Positions 53,211-63,801 of a stretch of 64,000 bases of DNA are shown here, piece after piece (position 1 is the first letter of the stretch; every line of letters begins with the position of its first letter). Where the stretch lies: the NCBI RefSeq assembly GCF_019212185.1, contig NZ_CP078138.1, positions 4,136,501 through 4,200,500 on the forward strand, read 5' to 3'. The stretch is from Pseudomonas fluorescens. Its GTDB lineage: Bacteria > Pseudomonadota > Gammaproteobacteria > Pseudomonadales > Pseudomonadaceae. The notes under the pieces were generated by a model that did no database searches, was not told where the DNA came from, and saw nothing but the letters and a program-made list of their open reading frames with translations. A program made the position numbers and the translations under genes.

Positions 53211-55034
53211 TCAAGGCCTCTCGATTGGGTGATTGGAGGCAACAGGCTGGGACGGCAGCTCGATCGAGACGTTGGCGTCACGGCGCGGCGCCGGTACGTG
53301 CATGCTGGTCTCGGTGCCGGTCTGGAACTCCATGTCCGACGGGCTCTGGTACGGCAGGTTGCGCACGATCCGCGGGGTGATCGACAGCACCAGTTCGGAT
53401 TTGCCAACAGTGTCCTTGTTGCTGCCGAACAGCCGGCCCAACCCTGGGATATCGCCGAGGCCGGGGATCTTGTTGCCGGTGGCCAGGTGGTCGTTGCGCA
53501 CCAGACCGGCAAGGATCTGGGTTTCGCCATCATGCAGGCGCAGGGTGGTTTGTGCGTTGCGGGTATCGACCTGAACCGGGATGGTGCCCTGGCGAGTCGG
53601 CTCCAGCGGTGTGGCGTTACTCACTTCAAGGGCAATCTTGATCGCCACTTCGTTGTTCAGGTGAACGATTGGTTGCACTTCCAACTTCAGACCGACGTCG
53701 AGGTAGGTCACGCTTTCGGTGATCACCGGGCCCTGGGTCGACGGCACCGAAGTGGCGCTGATGATCGGCACCCGCTGGCCGATGTGGATCCGTGCCTGCT
53801 CACGATTGGTCACGCGGATCACCGGGCTGGCCAGGGTGTTGATGTCGTTGTCCTGGGCGTTGATCTTGGCCTGCGGCGACGGGTTGATGCTGATGCGGCT
53901 GGAGTTAAGACCTTTGAGCTGGTCAAGAATGGTCACCGGGTTGCCGTCCTCGGTGAGCACGCCGAAAGTGTTGGGCCATTGCAGGCCGAGGTCGAGAATG
54001 CGCTGGCGGGCGACCTCCATCACTTCCACTTCAAGCACCACTTCCGGGTTCGACTGATCCTGGGATTGCAGGAGCTTCTCGGCCATCCGCACCGCGTCTT
54101 CGGTGTCGCGCATGGTCAGGGTGTTGAGGCGTTCATCGACAAACACGTCGCGGGTCTTGAGCATGGTCTTGATCATGTTCAACGCAGTGTTGGAATCGAT
54201 GCTGGTCAGGTAGAAGGTGCGCATCACCAGCTCCTGGTAATCCTTGAGCTTCTGCGGCGAGTCCGGGTAGATCAGGATGGTGTTGTCGTTCACCACTTTC
54301 TGGTGCAACTGGTTCTGCTGCAGCAGCAATTCGACGGCGTCTTCGATGCGCACTTCACGGACGAAGATGGTCGCCTTCATGTCGGGGCGCAGGTCCTTGT
54401 CGAAGATGAAGTTGAGTCCGGCGACCTGAGACAGCACTTCGAAGATGGTCTTCAGGTTGGCGTCACGAAACTCCAGGGTGACCGGCCGGTCCAGGCGAGT
54501 GCGCAGTTGCGGATTGCTCACTACGTTGCGGCTTTTCACCAGTTGGATGTTGCTGTTCAACTCCAGCGCGCCTTCGTTCTTCGGATCGAGGTCGAGGATC
54601 TGTTTGACCTGGCGATCGGCGCCATAGATGTCACCACGGCGCAGGTCGCCACGGGCCAGTTCGAGCTTGGCGTCGAGGCTGCGCATGTACTCCAGCTGAC
54701 GCAGGGCTTCCTGGGCGCGGCGGTTGTTCGGCTCGATGACCAGCACCCGGGAGTAGTTGATCCGCGCCGAGGCGAAATCCCGTTGCGAACGGTCCGAATC
54801 GCCCTGTACCAGCAAGGCTTCCACCGCCCGCGCACGGCCGCTGGTCAGCGCCAGGTGCAGTTCGGTGTCGCGAGGGTTTTCCCGCAAGCCTTCCTCGATC
54901 CGCGCCAATCCTGCTTCGTACTGACCTTGCTCGATCAGTTCCTGGCCTTCCTTATTGGCGAGTTGCGCCGAGCTGCACGCGGCGAGGCCAACGCACAGGC
55001 AAATCAGGGACATCAGCTTACGGGGGTGGTTCAT
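53211..55034 (-). CDS. gspD: Secretin, GspD/MshL-like with N-terminal TPR region
   Basis: 607-residue outer-membrane lipoprotein (lipobox LAAC). Residues ~25-150 look like TPR repeats (EQGQYEAGLARIEEGLRENP, NNRRAQEALRQLEY). An STN-like module follows (VTLEFRDANLKTIFEVLSQVAG), then N1/N2 modules and the C-terminal secretin domain (TYLDVGLKLEVQP, GETQILAGLV, IPGLGDIPGLGRLFG). N-terminal TPRs are more typical of MSHA/T4P-related or Tad-like secretins than of classical GspD. It forms the gated channel for the cluster's cargo and overlaps the PilP-like gene by 4 bases. Confidence 0.9.
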   Translation of the reverse strand: MNHPRKLMSLICLCVGLAACSSAQLANKEGQELIEQGQYEAGLARIEEGLRENPRDTELHLALTSGRARAVEALLVQGDSDRSQRDFASARINYSRVLVIEPNNRRAQEALRQLEYMRSLDAKLELARGDLRRGDIYGADRQVKQILDLDPKNEGALELNSNIQLVKSRNVVSNPQLRTRLDRPVTLEFRDANLKTIFEVLSQVAGLNFIFDKDLRPDMKATIFVREVRIEDAVELLLQQNQLHQKVVNDNTILIYPDSPQKLKDYQELVMRTFYLTSIDSNTALNMIKTMLKTRDVFVDERLNTLTMRDTEDAVRMAEKLLQSQDQSNPEVVLEVEVMEVARQRILDLGLQWPNTFGVLTEDGNPVTILDQLKGLNSSRISINPSPQAKINAQDNDINTLASPVIRVTNREQARIHIGQRVPIISATSVPSTQGPVITESVTYLDVGLKLEVQPIVHLNNEVAIKIALEVSNATPLEPTRQGTIPVQVDTRNAQTTLRLHDGETQILAGLVRNDHLATGNKIPGLGDIPGLGRLFGSNKDTVGKSELVLSITPRIVRNLPYQSPSDMEFQTGTETSMHVPAPRRDANVSIELPSQPVASNHPIERP

Positions 55035-55549
55035 GGCGCGCTCCCCACAGACAGGGTCTGGGATAAATGCATAGGCAGGTAGACCAGGTTCAGTTCCTTG
55101 TCGGAAATGCCCACGATCCGCCAGTTGTCGTCGATCACATCCCCTTTACGGACGACGTAGATTTTCTCGCCGCTCTGCAGGAACACCTGCAGGTCACGCT
55201 GATCAGCCAGCCTGCCGACAAACTGGAACGGCAGCGGCGGCGCCGTCGGGGCTTGCACCACCGGGGCTTGCACAATCGGGGTTTCGGTGACGGTGGCGAG
55301 CTTGACGGCCGGCTTCCAGCTGCGTGAGCTGAACAGATCGCCCGCCGGTGCCAGGTCCTTGATCGCCACCCCCTTCGCCCCTTCACTGGCGGAGGGAGTG
55401 GCGCCGGACCTGGCTTTTCCGGACGACAGGACCACGCCGCCGGCCGAATTGCCGCCGTTGTCCTTGTCACTGAACAGTTCCGGCAGCCAGGCCAGCGCCA
55501 CCGCAACCCCGAAGAACGCCACCCAACCGATGAGTTTTTTGTTGTTCAT
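55031..55549 (-). CDS. GspC/PilP-like inner membrane periplasmic linker
   Basis: 172 residues. A single transmembrane helix (LIGWVAFFGVAVALAWL) near the start, a Ser/Gly/Pro-rich linker, then a small C-terminal beta domain of the PilP/HR kind (PLPFQFVGRLADQRDLQVFLQ, VVRKGDVIDDNWRIVGI). In type II systems this connects the inner-membrane platform to the secretin. The second ATG (55549) overlaps the PilO-like stop as TGATG and has GAGG at good spacing. Confidence 0.83.
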   Translation of the reverse strand: MNNKKLIGWVAFFGVAVALAWLPELFSDKDNGGNSAGGVVLSSGKARSGATPSASEGAKGVAIKDLAPAGDLFSSRSWKPAVKLATVTETPIVQAPVVQAPTAPPLPFQFVGRLADQRDLQVFLQSGEKIYVVRKGDVIDDNWRIVGISDKELNLVYLPMHLSQTLSVGSAP

Positions 55550-56097
55550 CATGACCTCGACAGGTAAAGGGTCATGCGGATCCGACCGGTAATGTCGGTG
55601 TCGGCGATGCGTTTGCGTTGCAGTTCGAGGTCTTCGAGTACCACCGCCGGCAACTGCGCCAGCAAGGCGTGCATGAAGCGCCGCAGTTGCGGGTAGCTGC
55701 CGCGTACCGGCAAGAGAATCTGATAGCGCGCCAGGTGGGTCTTGGGATCGATGCCCAGGGCGTATTCACCGCGCGACAGGGTGATGTGTTCCAGGGCCGC
55801 GAGGGCATAGATCTTGTCGATGGCCACGGTCGCCTGGGGCTGCGACGGCAGCTTGCTGCGGAAATCATCGAGCTGGCGCTGCGGCACCACCGGCGCGGCG
55901 ACACTGCCGTCCTCGACCCTGGCCAGGTACTCTCTGGCTTCGCGGGTTTGCTGATTGAGGTCTTCCAGCGCGCGCCAGTCCGGCAGCAGCGCGAGGGTGG
56001 CGTAGCCGAGCGCGAGGATCAGCCCCGCCAACCCCACCAGGCCGGGTACGCCGAGGGTTTGCAGGTACTCGTGGACGATCAGTCTAGGGATTCGCAT
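55549..56097 (-). CDS. PilO/GspM-like inner membrane protein
   Basis: 182 residues: short cytoplasmic tail, one helix (GLVGLAGLILALGYATLALL), a coiled coil (EDLNQQTREAREYLARVED) and a C-terminal ferredoxin-like domain (GSYPQLRRFMHALLAQLPAVVLEDL), matching PilO/GspM. The start codon overlaps the PilN-like stop by 14 bases with GGAG upstream. It is part of the inner-membrane scaffold. Confidence 0.83.
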   Translation of the reverse strand: MRIPRLIVHEYLQTLGVPGLVGLAGLILALGYATLALLPDWRALEDLNQQTREAREYLARVEDGSVAAPVVPQRQLDDFRSKLPSQPQATVAIDKIYALAALEHITLSRGEYALGIDPKTHLARYQILLPVRGSYPQLRRFMHALLAQLPAVVLEDLELQRKRIADTDITGRIRMTLYLSRS

Positions 56098-56629
56098 CGC
56101 CCATCTCCCAGGTTGCCGACAGGTTGAATTGCACCGGGTGTTCCGCCGACTGCGCGACGATTTCGTGATTGAGCAGCGACACGTCGCTGAGTTCGTCACT
56201 GGTTTCGAGCAGGCGGTGGAACTCCAGCATCGCCTCCAGATTCCGCGCTTCGGCACTGATCCGTAGCAGGCCCTTGCGTGCATCGGGGGTCAGGGTCAGC
56301 AGCGCGACGTCATCCTTGGGCATGGCTTCGAGCATGGCGAACAGACGTTCCCAGGGCCGGCGCAGTTGCTGCGAGACCTTGCGCATCTCCGCCAGGTTCT
56401 GCGCCTGCTCGCGGGTTTCGGCAGGGGTCAGGCCGGGCTTGCCGGCACTGTCGCCGGTCAGCACGCGCTGGGTGTTTTGCAGGTGACCCTGTTGTTGTTC
56501 GGCTTGCTGGCTGAGGTGTTGTTGCAGGGCCACGCAGCCCAGCACCAGGACACTGCCGGCAAGCAACAGGCTCCAGCCCAGGGGACTGGAGCGCCGAGGG
56601 GGCTGGAAGTCGAGCATCAGCGGGCGCAT
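56084..56629 (-). CDS. PilN/GspL-C-terminal-like inner membrane protein
   Basis: 181 residues. One helix (LGWSLLLAGSVLVLGCVAL), a long Gln-rich coiled coil, then a C-terminal domain of the PilN kind (EARNLEAMLEFHRLLETSDELSDVSL). In type IV pili PilN pairs with PilO and binds PilM; in type II systems it is the C-terminal part of GspL. Its ATG lies one base after the PilM-like stop. Confidence 0.82.
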   Translation of the reverse strand: MRPLMLDFQPPRRSSPLGWSLLLAGSVLVLGCVALQQHLSQQAEQQQGHLQNTQRVLTGDSAGKPGLTPAETREQAQNLAEMRKVSQQLRRPWERLFAMLEAMPKDDVALLTLTPDARKGLLRISAEARNLEAMLEFHRLLETSDELSDVSLLNHEIVAQSAEHPVQFNLSATWEMGDANP

Positions 56630-56630
56630 G

Positions 56631-57414
56631 TCAGGCCACCGCCAGGGACATGACATACAGCCCGTCGTGCACGCTCGCGGCCCCCTCTTCGAGGGTGCGC
56701 AACTGCACATCGTCCAACTCGGGCAGCGCGTCCAGGCGCGCCGGGGCATGCAGGTAGACACTCAAAGGCCGTTCGCTGGTGGAGGCCTGAAGCTGCCGTT
56801 CACGACCGATCAGGGCACTCAGCGCTGCGTCACTGTCATTGCTGCCCACCGAGCGCACCGCCACCCAGCGCCCTTCGCGAGCCAGCAGCAGCACGCTGCG
56901 TACCGGCTCGGCGACGACGAACAGGAAGTCGCCGTTGCCCAGGCTCTTGTCGAAGCGGTTGTAGGCCGCCATCAGGTAGGGCTGCACCGAGCTCAGGCGC
57001 AGGTTGCGTGCACTGACCAGGCTGCGCAGGCGTTCCAGCAACTCCTGGGGCAAGGCACTGGCGATGCGGTCATGGCCGGCGGCTTCTGCCGAGAGCACGA
57101 TGTTCCAGGGTTGGTTGGCTGCCCCATACAAGTCCTCGAAGCACAGCTGGGCAAACCCGAGCAGTTCATTCGGGCTGCTGATTTCCTCGCTCCAGGGCAC
57201 CAGGCAGTAGCGACTGAAATGCCCCGACACCAGCACCGTGACTTCCGAGCGCGGGCGAGCATGTTCACCCAGCAGCCGATCGAGGGTTTCCAGGGCGACG
57301 GACCAGGCGGTGTAGCCTTCGTCGATAAAACCGACGCTGCCCAGCCAGTGGATCTGCCCGGCCCGGCGCTGACCCAGCCCGACGCCGCTGGCGCCGAGTA
57401 CGGCGACAAATTGA

Positions 57415-57434
<20 letters not shown>
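56631..57434 (-). CDS. PilM/GspL-N-terminal-like cytoplasmic protein
   Basis: 267 residues beginning at a GTG (GTG TCA CTT) that has GGAGGAG seven bases upstream and sits within the end of gspE; the frame up to 57539 is only the shadow of gspE. The protein looks like a divergent actin-like cytoplasmic domain (VSGHFSRYCLVPW, NIVLSAEAAGHDRIASAL). Sequence is well removed from canonical PilM, so the call rests on order and length. It would couple the ATPase to the PilN/O pair. Confidence 0.7.
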
Positions 57435-59121
<1,687 letters not shown>

Positions 59122-59192
59122 GGCTTGCTCTCCAACGCCTGGGGTTCAGAACCCGGGCGGTGCGGCAGGCCATTTCAGTCTGTTCGCACCGC

Positions 59193-59729
59193 CTACTCCC
59201 CGGTGAGCAATTGTTCGTCGTCCGGTGCCGGTGGCCGCGATCCCTTTTGTCGGCGATCCGCCAGCACCCAACTGCCATCGTACAATTGCAGCGGGAATTT
59301 CTCGGTCCTGCTCTGGCGTCGTTCGACGAATCCTTCGGCTTGAGCGGCCCCGGCCTTTGGCTCCCGTTTGACCCCCAACAGATCGCAGACTGCACGAGCC
59401 AATTCCGCCAGTGGAAAAGGTTTGAACAGGATATGACTGATTCCCAGCTGAGCCGCGCGCTCACGGACCTCACTGGTCGGATGCGCGGTGATCAGCACGA
59501 AATGACAGTCCCCGCTCTGGCGGACAGCATCGAGCACCTGAAAACCTTCCATATCGGGCAAACGGTAATCAAGTACCACTACATCGGGTAAAAAGGTCTT
59601 CGCTTCTGCGATGGCCTTGGCACCGTCATGGGCAACCCGGACTTCCAGGCCCTGGGCCCCGAGGTAAACCTCGAGATTTTTCGCCAGGATCTCTTCGTCT
59701 TCGACAACCAGTACTTTGTTGTTTAACAA
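59193..59729 (-). CDS. Orphan receiver-domain response regulator with C-terminal tail
   Basis: 178 residues. Residues 1-120 form a complete receiver domain (VVEDEE acidic pocket, phospho-Asp in VLDYRLPD, Thr in ITAHP, Lys in FKPFP). The remaining ~55 residues are polar and basic with no recognisable output domain (KREPKAGAAQAEG, RRQKGSRPPAPDD). It lies 71 bases upstream of gspE, in the same direction. It probably acts by protein-protein contact, perhaps on the secretion machine or a kinase elsewhere; there is no kinase gene nearby. Confidence 0.83.
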   Translation of the reverse strand: MLNNKVLVVEDEEILAKNLEVYLGAQGLEVRVAHDGAKAIAEAKTFLPDVVVLDYRLPDMEGFQVLDAVRQSGDCHFVLITAHPTSEVRERAAQLGISHILFKPFPLAELARAVCDLLGVKREPKAGAAQAEGFVERRQSRTEKFPLQLYDGSWVLADRRQKGSRPPAPDDEQLLTGE

Positions 59730-59795
59730 GGTCGACTCCTTGAACCGTGCAGATCCGTTGTTCGGACCTGGGAGTGCGTGCCTTGAATAGGCTTA

Positions 59796-59811
59796 CGCAC
59801 ACTTCATGCCA
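59796..59811 (-). promoter_or_regulatory. Candidate sigma-54 promoter
   Basis: Read on the minus strand, TGGCATGAAGTGTGCG has GG and GC ten bases apart and matches the TGGCAC-N5-TTGC consensus at most conserved positions. It lies 67 bases before the receiver-domain gene start. If functional, the gene and the gspE operon would depend on RpoN and an enhancer-binding protein. This is a single sequence match and could be chance. Confidence 0.3.
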
Positions 59812-59879
59812 GGCTTATCGGCGGTTTTTGACCGCGCTATCTATTTGATTTTCCGGGGTTTGTATTTTACTCACGGCCA

Positions 59880-59941
59880 CCCGTCCCCCAAAGACGGGGA
59901 AGCCTCTTGTATTACCCCTGACACTTGCCCCACTTGTGGGG
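59880..59941. other. Two hairpins in the gap between foldase and receiver genes
   Basis: CCCGTC/GACGGG at 59880-59885 and 59893-59898 and CCCCAC/GTGGGG at 59928-59933 and 59936-59941 could fold downstream of the foldase gene. Neither has a clear T-run, so they are weak terminators at best; an attenuator or RNA-processing role is possible. Confidence 0.35.
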
Positions 59942-59949
59942 ACAGCGGG

Positions 59950-60918
59950 TCATTCATCGTCGATACGTTCAATCCGGTTGCGCTCCCTTAATTGCGCCAG
60001 AGCCTGCTGTCCTGCCTGAATCTGCTGCTGGCGGGCGAGATAGCCCCTGACCAATGCGAGCCCCTGGGCTTCTTCGACCTCGCTGGCGGCCAAGTGGTTC
60101 TGTACTTGAATCAAATGCCAGCCAAATACTGTGCGAACCGGCTGGCTCACTTCACCAGTCTGCATCGCAAAGGCAACTGTTTCAAATTCGGACACCATCT
60201 TTCCATGTGAAAAATAGCCCAAATCACCGCCCTCGCCCGCGGTGCTGTCCTGAGATTGACTCTTGGCCAGGGTGGCGAAGTCCGCGCCCTGGACGATCTG
60301 CGCCCGCAGGCCGAGTAATTGCTGACGACTGGCCTCTACCGTCGCGGCGTCGGCATCGGGGGCGAGCTTCAGGAGAATATGCCGGGCCTGGATCTGCTCG
60401 GGGCGAGCCATGGCCGCGCGCTGGGCCTCGAAGAACTCGCGCACTTGCTTTTCATCCGGGTCCTTGACCGTCACCAGCTCGGTGTACATCTGCTGCGCAG
60501 CGAGCTCCTTGCGGGTGTAGTCGGCGAAGCAGTCTTCGTCGAACCCGGCATCTTCCAAGCGCCGAGCGAAGACTTCGTTGCCGCCGATGGCCGTGCGCAA
60601 CTCGTCGATGTGCGCCCTGACCAACTCATCACTGATCTTCAGGCCACGACGGGTCGCCTCCTGCCAGAGCAGTTCCTTGTCGATCAGGTCGCTCAGCGCA
60701 GCTTGGCGCAATTGTTTATAGGCCTTGGGGTTGCGGATGCTGCCCACGGCACGGCCCTGTGCCTGCAGGTACTCGGTGAAGTAGCGTTCAAGGCGAAATT
60801 CGGAAATGGCCTGGCCATTGACCCGCGCAGCAGCGGGGCCATTGTCGTCGTTGTCAGTGTTGGCCTGGACCTCGGCCACCACGATGAGCAAAGTGATGAG
60901 CAGACAACTGAACTTCAT
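59950..60918 (-). CDS. Periplasmic parvulin-type peptidyl-prolyl isomerase
   Basis: 322 residues with a signal peptide (LLITLLIVVAEVQA). The N-terminal helical SurA/PrsA-like domain (INGQAISEF-like start, DLIDKELLWQEATRRG) is followed by one rotamase domain at ~180-285 (RPEQIQARHILLKL, GDLGYFSHGKMV, FGWHLIQV). GAGGAG precedes the ATG at 60918. It is a foldase/chaperone for exported proteins, and in this setting probably assists the secreted cargo or the secretin. It resembles EpsD-type isomerases found with polysaccharide loci, but no such locus is here. Confidence 0.87.
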   Translation of the reverse strand: MKFSCLLITLLIVVAEVQANTDNDDNGPAAARVNGQAISEFRLERYFTEYLQAQGRAVGSIRNPKAYKQLRQAALSDLIDKELLWQEATRRGLKISDELVRAHIDELRTAIGGNEVFARRLEDAGFDEDCFADYTRKELAAQQMYTELVTVKDPDEKQVREFFEAQRAAMARPEQIQARHILLKLAPDADAATVEASRQQLLGLRAQIVQGADFATLAKSQSQDSTAGEGGDLGYFSHGKMVSEFETVAFAMQTGEVSQPVRTVFGWHLIQVQNHLAASEVEEAQGLALVRGYLARQQQIQAGQQALAQLRERNRIERIDDE

Positions 60919-60932
60919 GATCGCTCCTCGCA

Positions 60933-62495
60933 TCAGGGTGCCGTCGCTATCGGCTGATAGCGTGCGACGGGGAAGAAACGTTGATCGGGCAACTCCACCG
61001 TGACGATATGTGCCCCGCGCAGGCCCATGCGCTGGCCGGGGCCGAAGCTCATGGGTGGGGTCAGGCCGGTGGCGAAGTCGTGCAGGCCTTCAAGGGCCGC
61101 CAGCAGTTTTTCCCGGCTGGCGTCACGCCCGGCCTGCTTGATGCCTTCGCTGAGCAGCAGCATCGAGCTGAAGGCGCCGACCTGCTGCACCGCGTGGCCC
61201 CCTTTCAAACCGCTGCGCTGGCGCACTTGCTGAAGCGCCGCGCGCCCCTCGGCGGTCCAGTCACCGGGGACAAACGGATAGGCGAGGTACACCCGCCGAG
61301 AGAATTCACTCGGTAACTCGCGGACATCGCCGGCCACCTGACTCGACGCGGCAAATAGCTGAGGCACTGCGCCGTGTGTCTGCAACTGCACGCCAAGCTG
61401 GCCGAAGCCGGCGCCGTTGCCGAGATAGAACACCGTACCCACAGCCGCCAGTTGTTGTGGCTCGAGCAACGCCGGTTGCACCGGATCGAATGCCTGCAAA
61501 CGCACCTGGGACCAGCCATGGGCCTGCAAGTAGCTGCTCAATTGTCGGGCGACCGCGCCCTGCCCGTCCTGCTCCTGATAGACGATCAAGCTGGGCTGCT
61601 GACTGGCCTGCAGATCACGCGCGGCGAAATCCGCCAGGGCGATCATCTGTTCCGCCAGGCCCGGCAAGGGCTCGAAGATCTGCCGGCTGCGCGGGCTCGC
61701 GCCGAGCCAGGATACACCGCCCACCAGTGGCACCCCGGTCTCTTCCAGCAAGGCTGGCAAGGCATCCCCCAATGCTGGGGCCAACGGGGAAACCAGGGCA
61801 AACACCGGTGTATCGATCAACTGGCGCAGGGCCGCCAGGGCACTGGCCTGATCCGGCCCCGGGTCGAGGATGCTCAGCTGCAGGCGCCGGCCATGGATTC
61901 CGCCCTCCTCGTTGATTCGCGCAATGCTCGCCTGGAGCACCGCCGCCACCGTGCGCCCCTCACCGGCCAGCGGCCCGTCGCTCGGCAGCAGGGTGCCCAG
62001 GTGCAGAGTGTCGGGCTTCAGGCCGGGGTCGCGGTCATCGGCCAGGCGCTTGAGGTAGGCGGTCAAGTTGCGTTGATCAGCCATGGTCAGGACAAAACGT
62101 GGCATTGCCGGGTCGAGCCGCTGGTTGGCTGGATCGCGCCCTTCCTGCACCGCCCGCGCCACTGCGGCTTCGCTGTAGGCCGGGTAATCGCGGCCGTTGA
62201 CCTGCTGTTGCCCGTAGGGCGCGCTGAGCCGTGACCACGTGATATCCGGCGGGCGTATCCCGCCTTCCGGACGGCCCAGGCCATCGTTGCCGTGGCAGTT
62301 CGCACAGGGCATGGATTTCGCCGGCAACAGAATATCCGCCGCGCCGACCCGCACCATCACCGGCTCGCCACTGCTTGACAGGCCCTCGCGATACAGGCGT
62401 TTGCCGGCGCTCTCTTGCGGTGTCAGGGTCAGGGCGTTGGCCGCCAGGCTCAAGCATCCGAGCAGGAGCAGGCTGGCAATCGGCAGGCTCTTCAT
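60933..62495 (-). CDS. Cytochrome c domain fused to periplasmic binding protein
   Basis: 520 residues with signal peptide (ASLLLLGCLSLAANA). Residues ~25-150 are a class I cytochrome c domain with one heme site (CANCHG) and a distal Met region (MPRFVLTM). From ~165 onward it is a type I periplasmic binding domain like branched-chain amino-acid receptors (LHLGTLLPSDGPLAGEGR, GIHGRRLQLSILD, AGRDASREKLLAAL). The fusion suggests either ligand- or redox-gated electron transfer or a sensory receptor rather than transport. It lies 14 bases before the foldase gene. Confidence 0.87.
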   Translation of the reverse strand: MKSLPIASLLLLGCLSLAANALTLTPQESAGKRLYREGLSSSGEPVMVRVGAADILLPAKSMPCANCHGNDGLGRPEGGIRPPDITWSRLSAPYGQQQVNGRDYPAYSEAAVARAVQEGRDPANQRLDPAMPRFVLTMADQRNLTAYLKRLADDRDPGLKPDTLHLGTLLPSDGPLAGEGRTVAAVLQASIARINEEGGIHGRRLQLSILDPGPDQASALAALRQLIDTPVFALVSPLAPALGDALPALLEETGVPLVGGVSWLGASPRSRQIFEPLPGLAEQMIALADFAARDLQASQQPSLIVYQEQDGQGAVARQLSSYLQAHGWSQVRLQAFDPVQPALLEPQQLAAVGTVFYLGNGAGFGQLGVQLQTHGAVPQLFAASSQVAGDVRELPSEFSRRVYLAYPFVPGDWTAEGRAALQQVRQRSGLKGGHAVQQVGAFSSMLLLSEGIKQAGRDASREKLLAALEGLHDFATGLTPPMSFGPGQRMGLRGAHIVTVELPDQRFFPVARYQPIATAP

Positions 62496-62504
62496 GATCG
62501 AGAC

Positions 62505-63143
62505 TCAACGACCGGCGATTGGCATGGTCAGCAGCTTCAAGCGCTCGGCGATGGCGCTGGGCGGCGCATCGGGGCGAATCTTGCTCCAGCGTTTGTTGGC
62601 CACATCGCCGACGATCAGTTGCGTCGAGTGTTGCTCCGGCGACGGGATGATCTGACCGATGCGTCCCAGCACCAGGTCCATCTGCGCCTTGTCGCCGGTG
62701 AGGAACAGCCAGTTCGGGTCGTCGGCGCCCTGTTTGAGGGTGTAGGCCTTGAGCACCGCCGGGGTATCGCGCAGCGGGTCGCTGGTCAGGGAGACGAAGG
62801 TGACCTGGTCAGCCATGTCGCCCAGGGCTTCGCGCACTTCCCGCAGTTTGCGGGTGATCAGCGGGCAGGCGTCGTTGCAACTGGTGAAGATCACGTTGAT
62901 CAGCACCACCTTGTTTTCCAGGGCGTCGCTGTAGAAGCGCAGGGTCTCGCCGTTCTGGTTCTGCAACTCGGTATCGGTGAACCAGGTCCGTGCGTCGCGA
63001 GTACCTGCAGGCGCTGCGGTGGCTGCTGGCTGAGGCGCGGCATCCGGCGCCGGCTCGCTCATCTGATGGCCTTCGTGGGCAAAGGCCAGGGTGCTGAAGA
63101 TGAAGTAGCAGATTGTCAGGGCAATCCAGTCAATGGCTCTCAT
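62505..63143 (-). CDS. SCO1/SenC family protein
   Basis: 212 residues, signal peptide then a Pro/Ala-rich linker with an early HEGH. The thioredoxin-like SCO domain carries the copper/disulfide motif SCNDACP and the distal His in EQHSTQ. Copper chaperone or thiol oxidoreductase. It overlaps the other SCO gene by 4 bases; two adjacent SCO proteins may act in turn to metallate one target. Confidence 0.88.
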   Translation of the reverse strand: MRAIDWIALTICYFIFSTLAFAHEGHQMSEPAPDAAPQPAATAAPAGTRDARTWFTDTELQNQNGETLRFYSDALENKVVLINVIFTSCNDACPLITRKLREVREALGDMADQVTFVSLTSDPLRDTPAVLKAYTLKQGADDPNWLFLTGDKAQMDLVLGRIGQIIPSPEQHSTQLIVGDVANKRWSKIRPDAPPSAIAERLKLLTMPIAGR

Positions 63144-63787
63144 GGCTGACTCTCCAGGGCAATCGCGGTGTGTTTGGCGTGCACCCGCAGGCCGCTGAGT
63201 TTGTTGATTTCAGTGATCAGCACTTGCGGGTCGGTAAAGCCGTAATAGCGGGTCCAGTGGCTGCTGTTGCCGTCGCCAACCATGATCAGCGGCGCATGGT
63301 TCTTCAGGTCCGGACTCTGCGCGCCGAGGCCCTTGAGGGTGTCGCTGATCGACGGCGCCGAGCCGGTCAGCCAGCTCCAGCCTGGCCCGTTCTGGAATTG
63401 CCGGGCGTAGTCGGCGAGGCGCTTGGGATCGTCGCGCAGTGGATCGACGCTGATCGACACCAGTTGCACGTCGCTGCCGACCCGCCCGCCCAGCTGTTTC
63501 TGGACCTTGCCCATGATCGAGGACACCACCGGGCAGACCGTGGTGCAACTGGTGTAGATGAAGCCCATGACCACGATCTTGTCGTTCAGCAGGTCTTTTT
63601 CCAGACGCACCGACTTGCCGTCCTGGTCCACCAGCGGCACGTCGACGATTTCCACCCGGGTGCTCTCCAGGCGTGCTGCCGGAGCCTGGTGTTGTGAATG
63701 ATCCTCGGCACTGTGGGCGTACGCCTGGTTGACCGAGGCGGCCAGCACACAGACAGTCAACAGCCGTTGCAGATTGAGTCGGTTCAT
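63140..63787 (-). CDS. SCO1/SenC family protein
   Basis: 215 residues from MNRLNLQRL, with AAGGAG before the ATG. Signal peptide, then a His-rich mature start (HSAEDHSQHQ), then a SCO domain with YTSCTTVCPV and the distal His in LKNHAPLIMV. The His-rich N-terminus could hold copper. It is 14 bases after the YtkA-like gene and overlaps the next SCO gene. Confidence 0.88.
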   Translation of the reverse strand: MNRLNLQRLLTVCVLAASVNQAYAHSAEDHSQHQAPAARLESTRVEIVDVPLVDQDGKSVRLEKDLLNDKIVVMGFIYTSCTTVCPVVSSIMGKVQKQLGGRVGSDVQLVSISVDPLRDDPKRLADYARQFQNGPGWSWLTGSAPSISDTLKGLGAQSPDLKNHAPLIMVGDGNSSHWTRYYGFTDPQVLITEINKLSGLRVHAKHTAIALESQP

Positions 63788-63801
63788 GTCCAGCTCCTTG
63801 A

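Noticed and set aside
52674..55082. 802-residue open frame on the plus strand
   Set aside because: Antisense to the secretin and pseudopilin genes; the His/Val/Asp-rich sequence has no domain.
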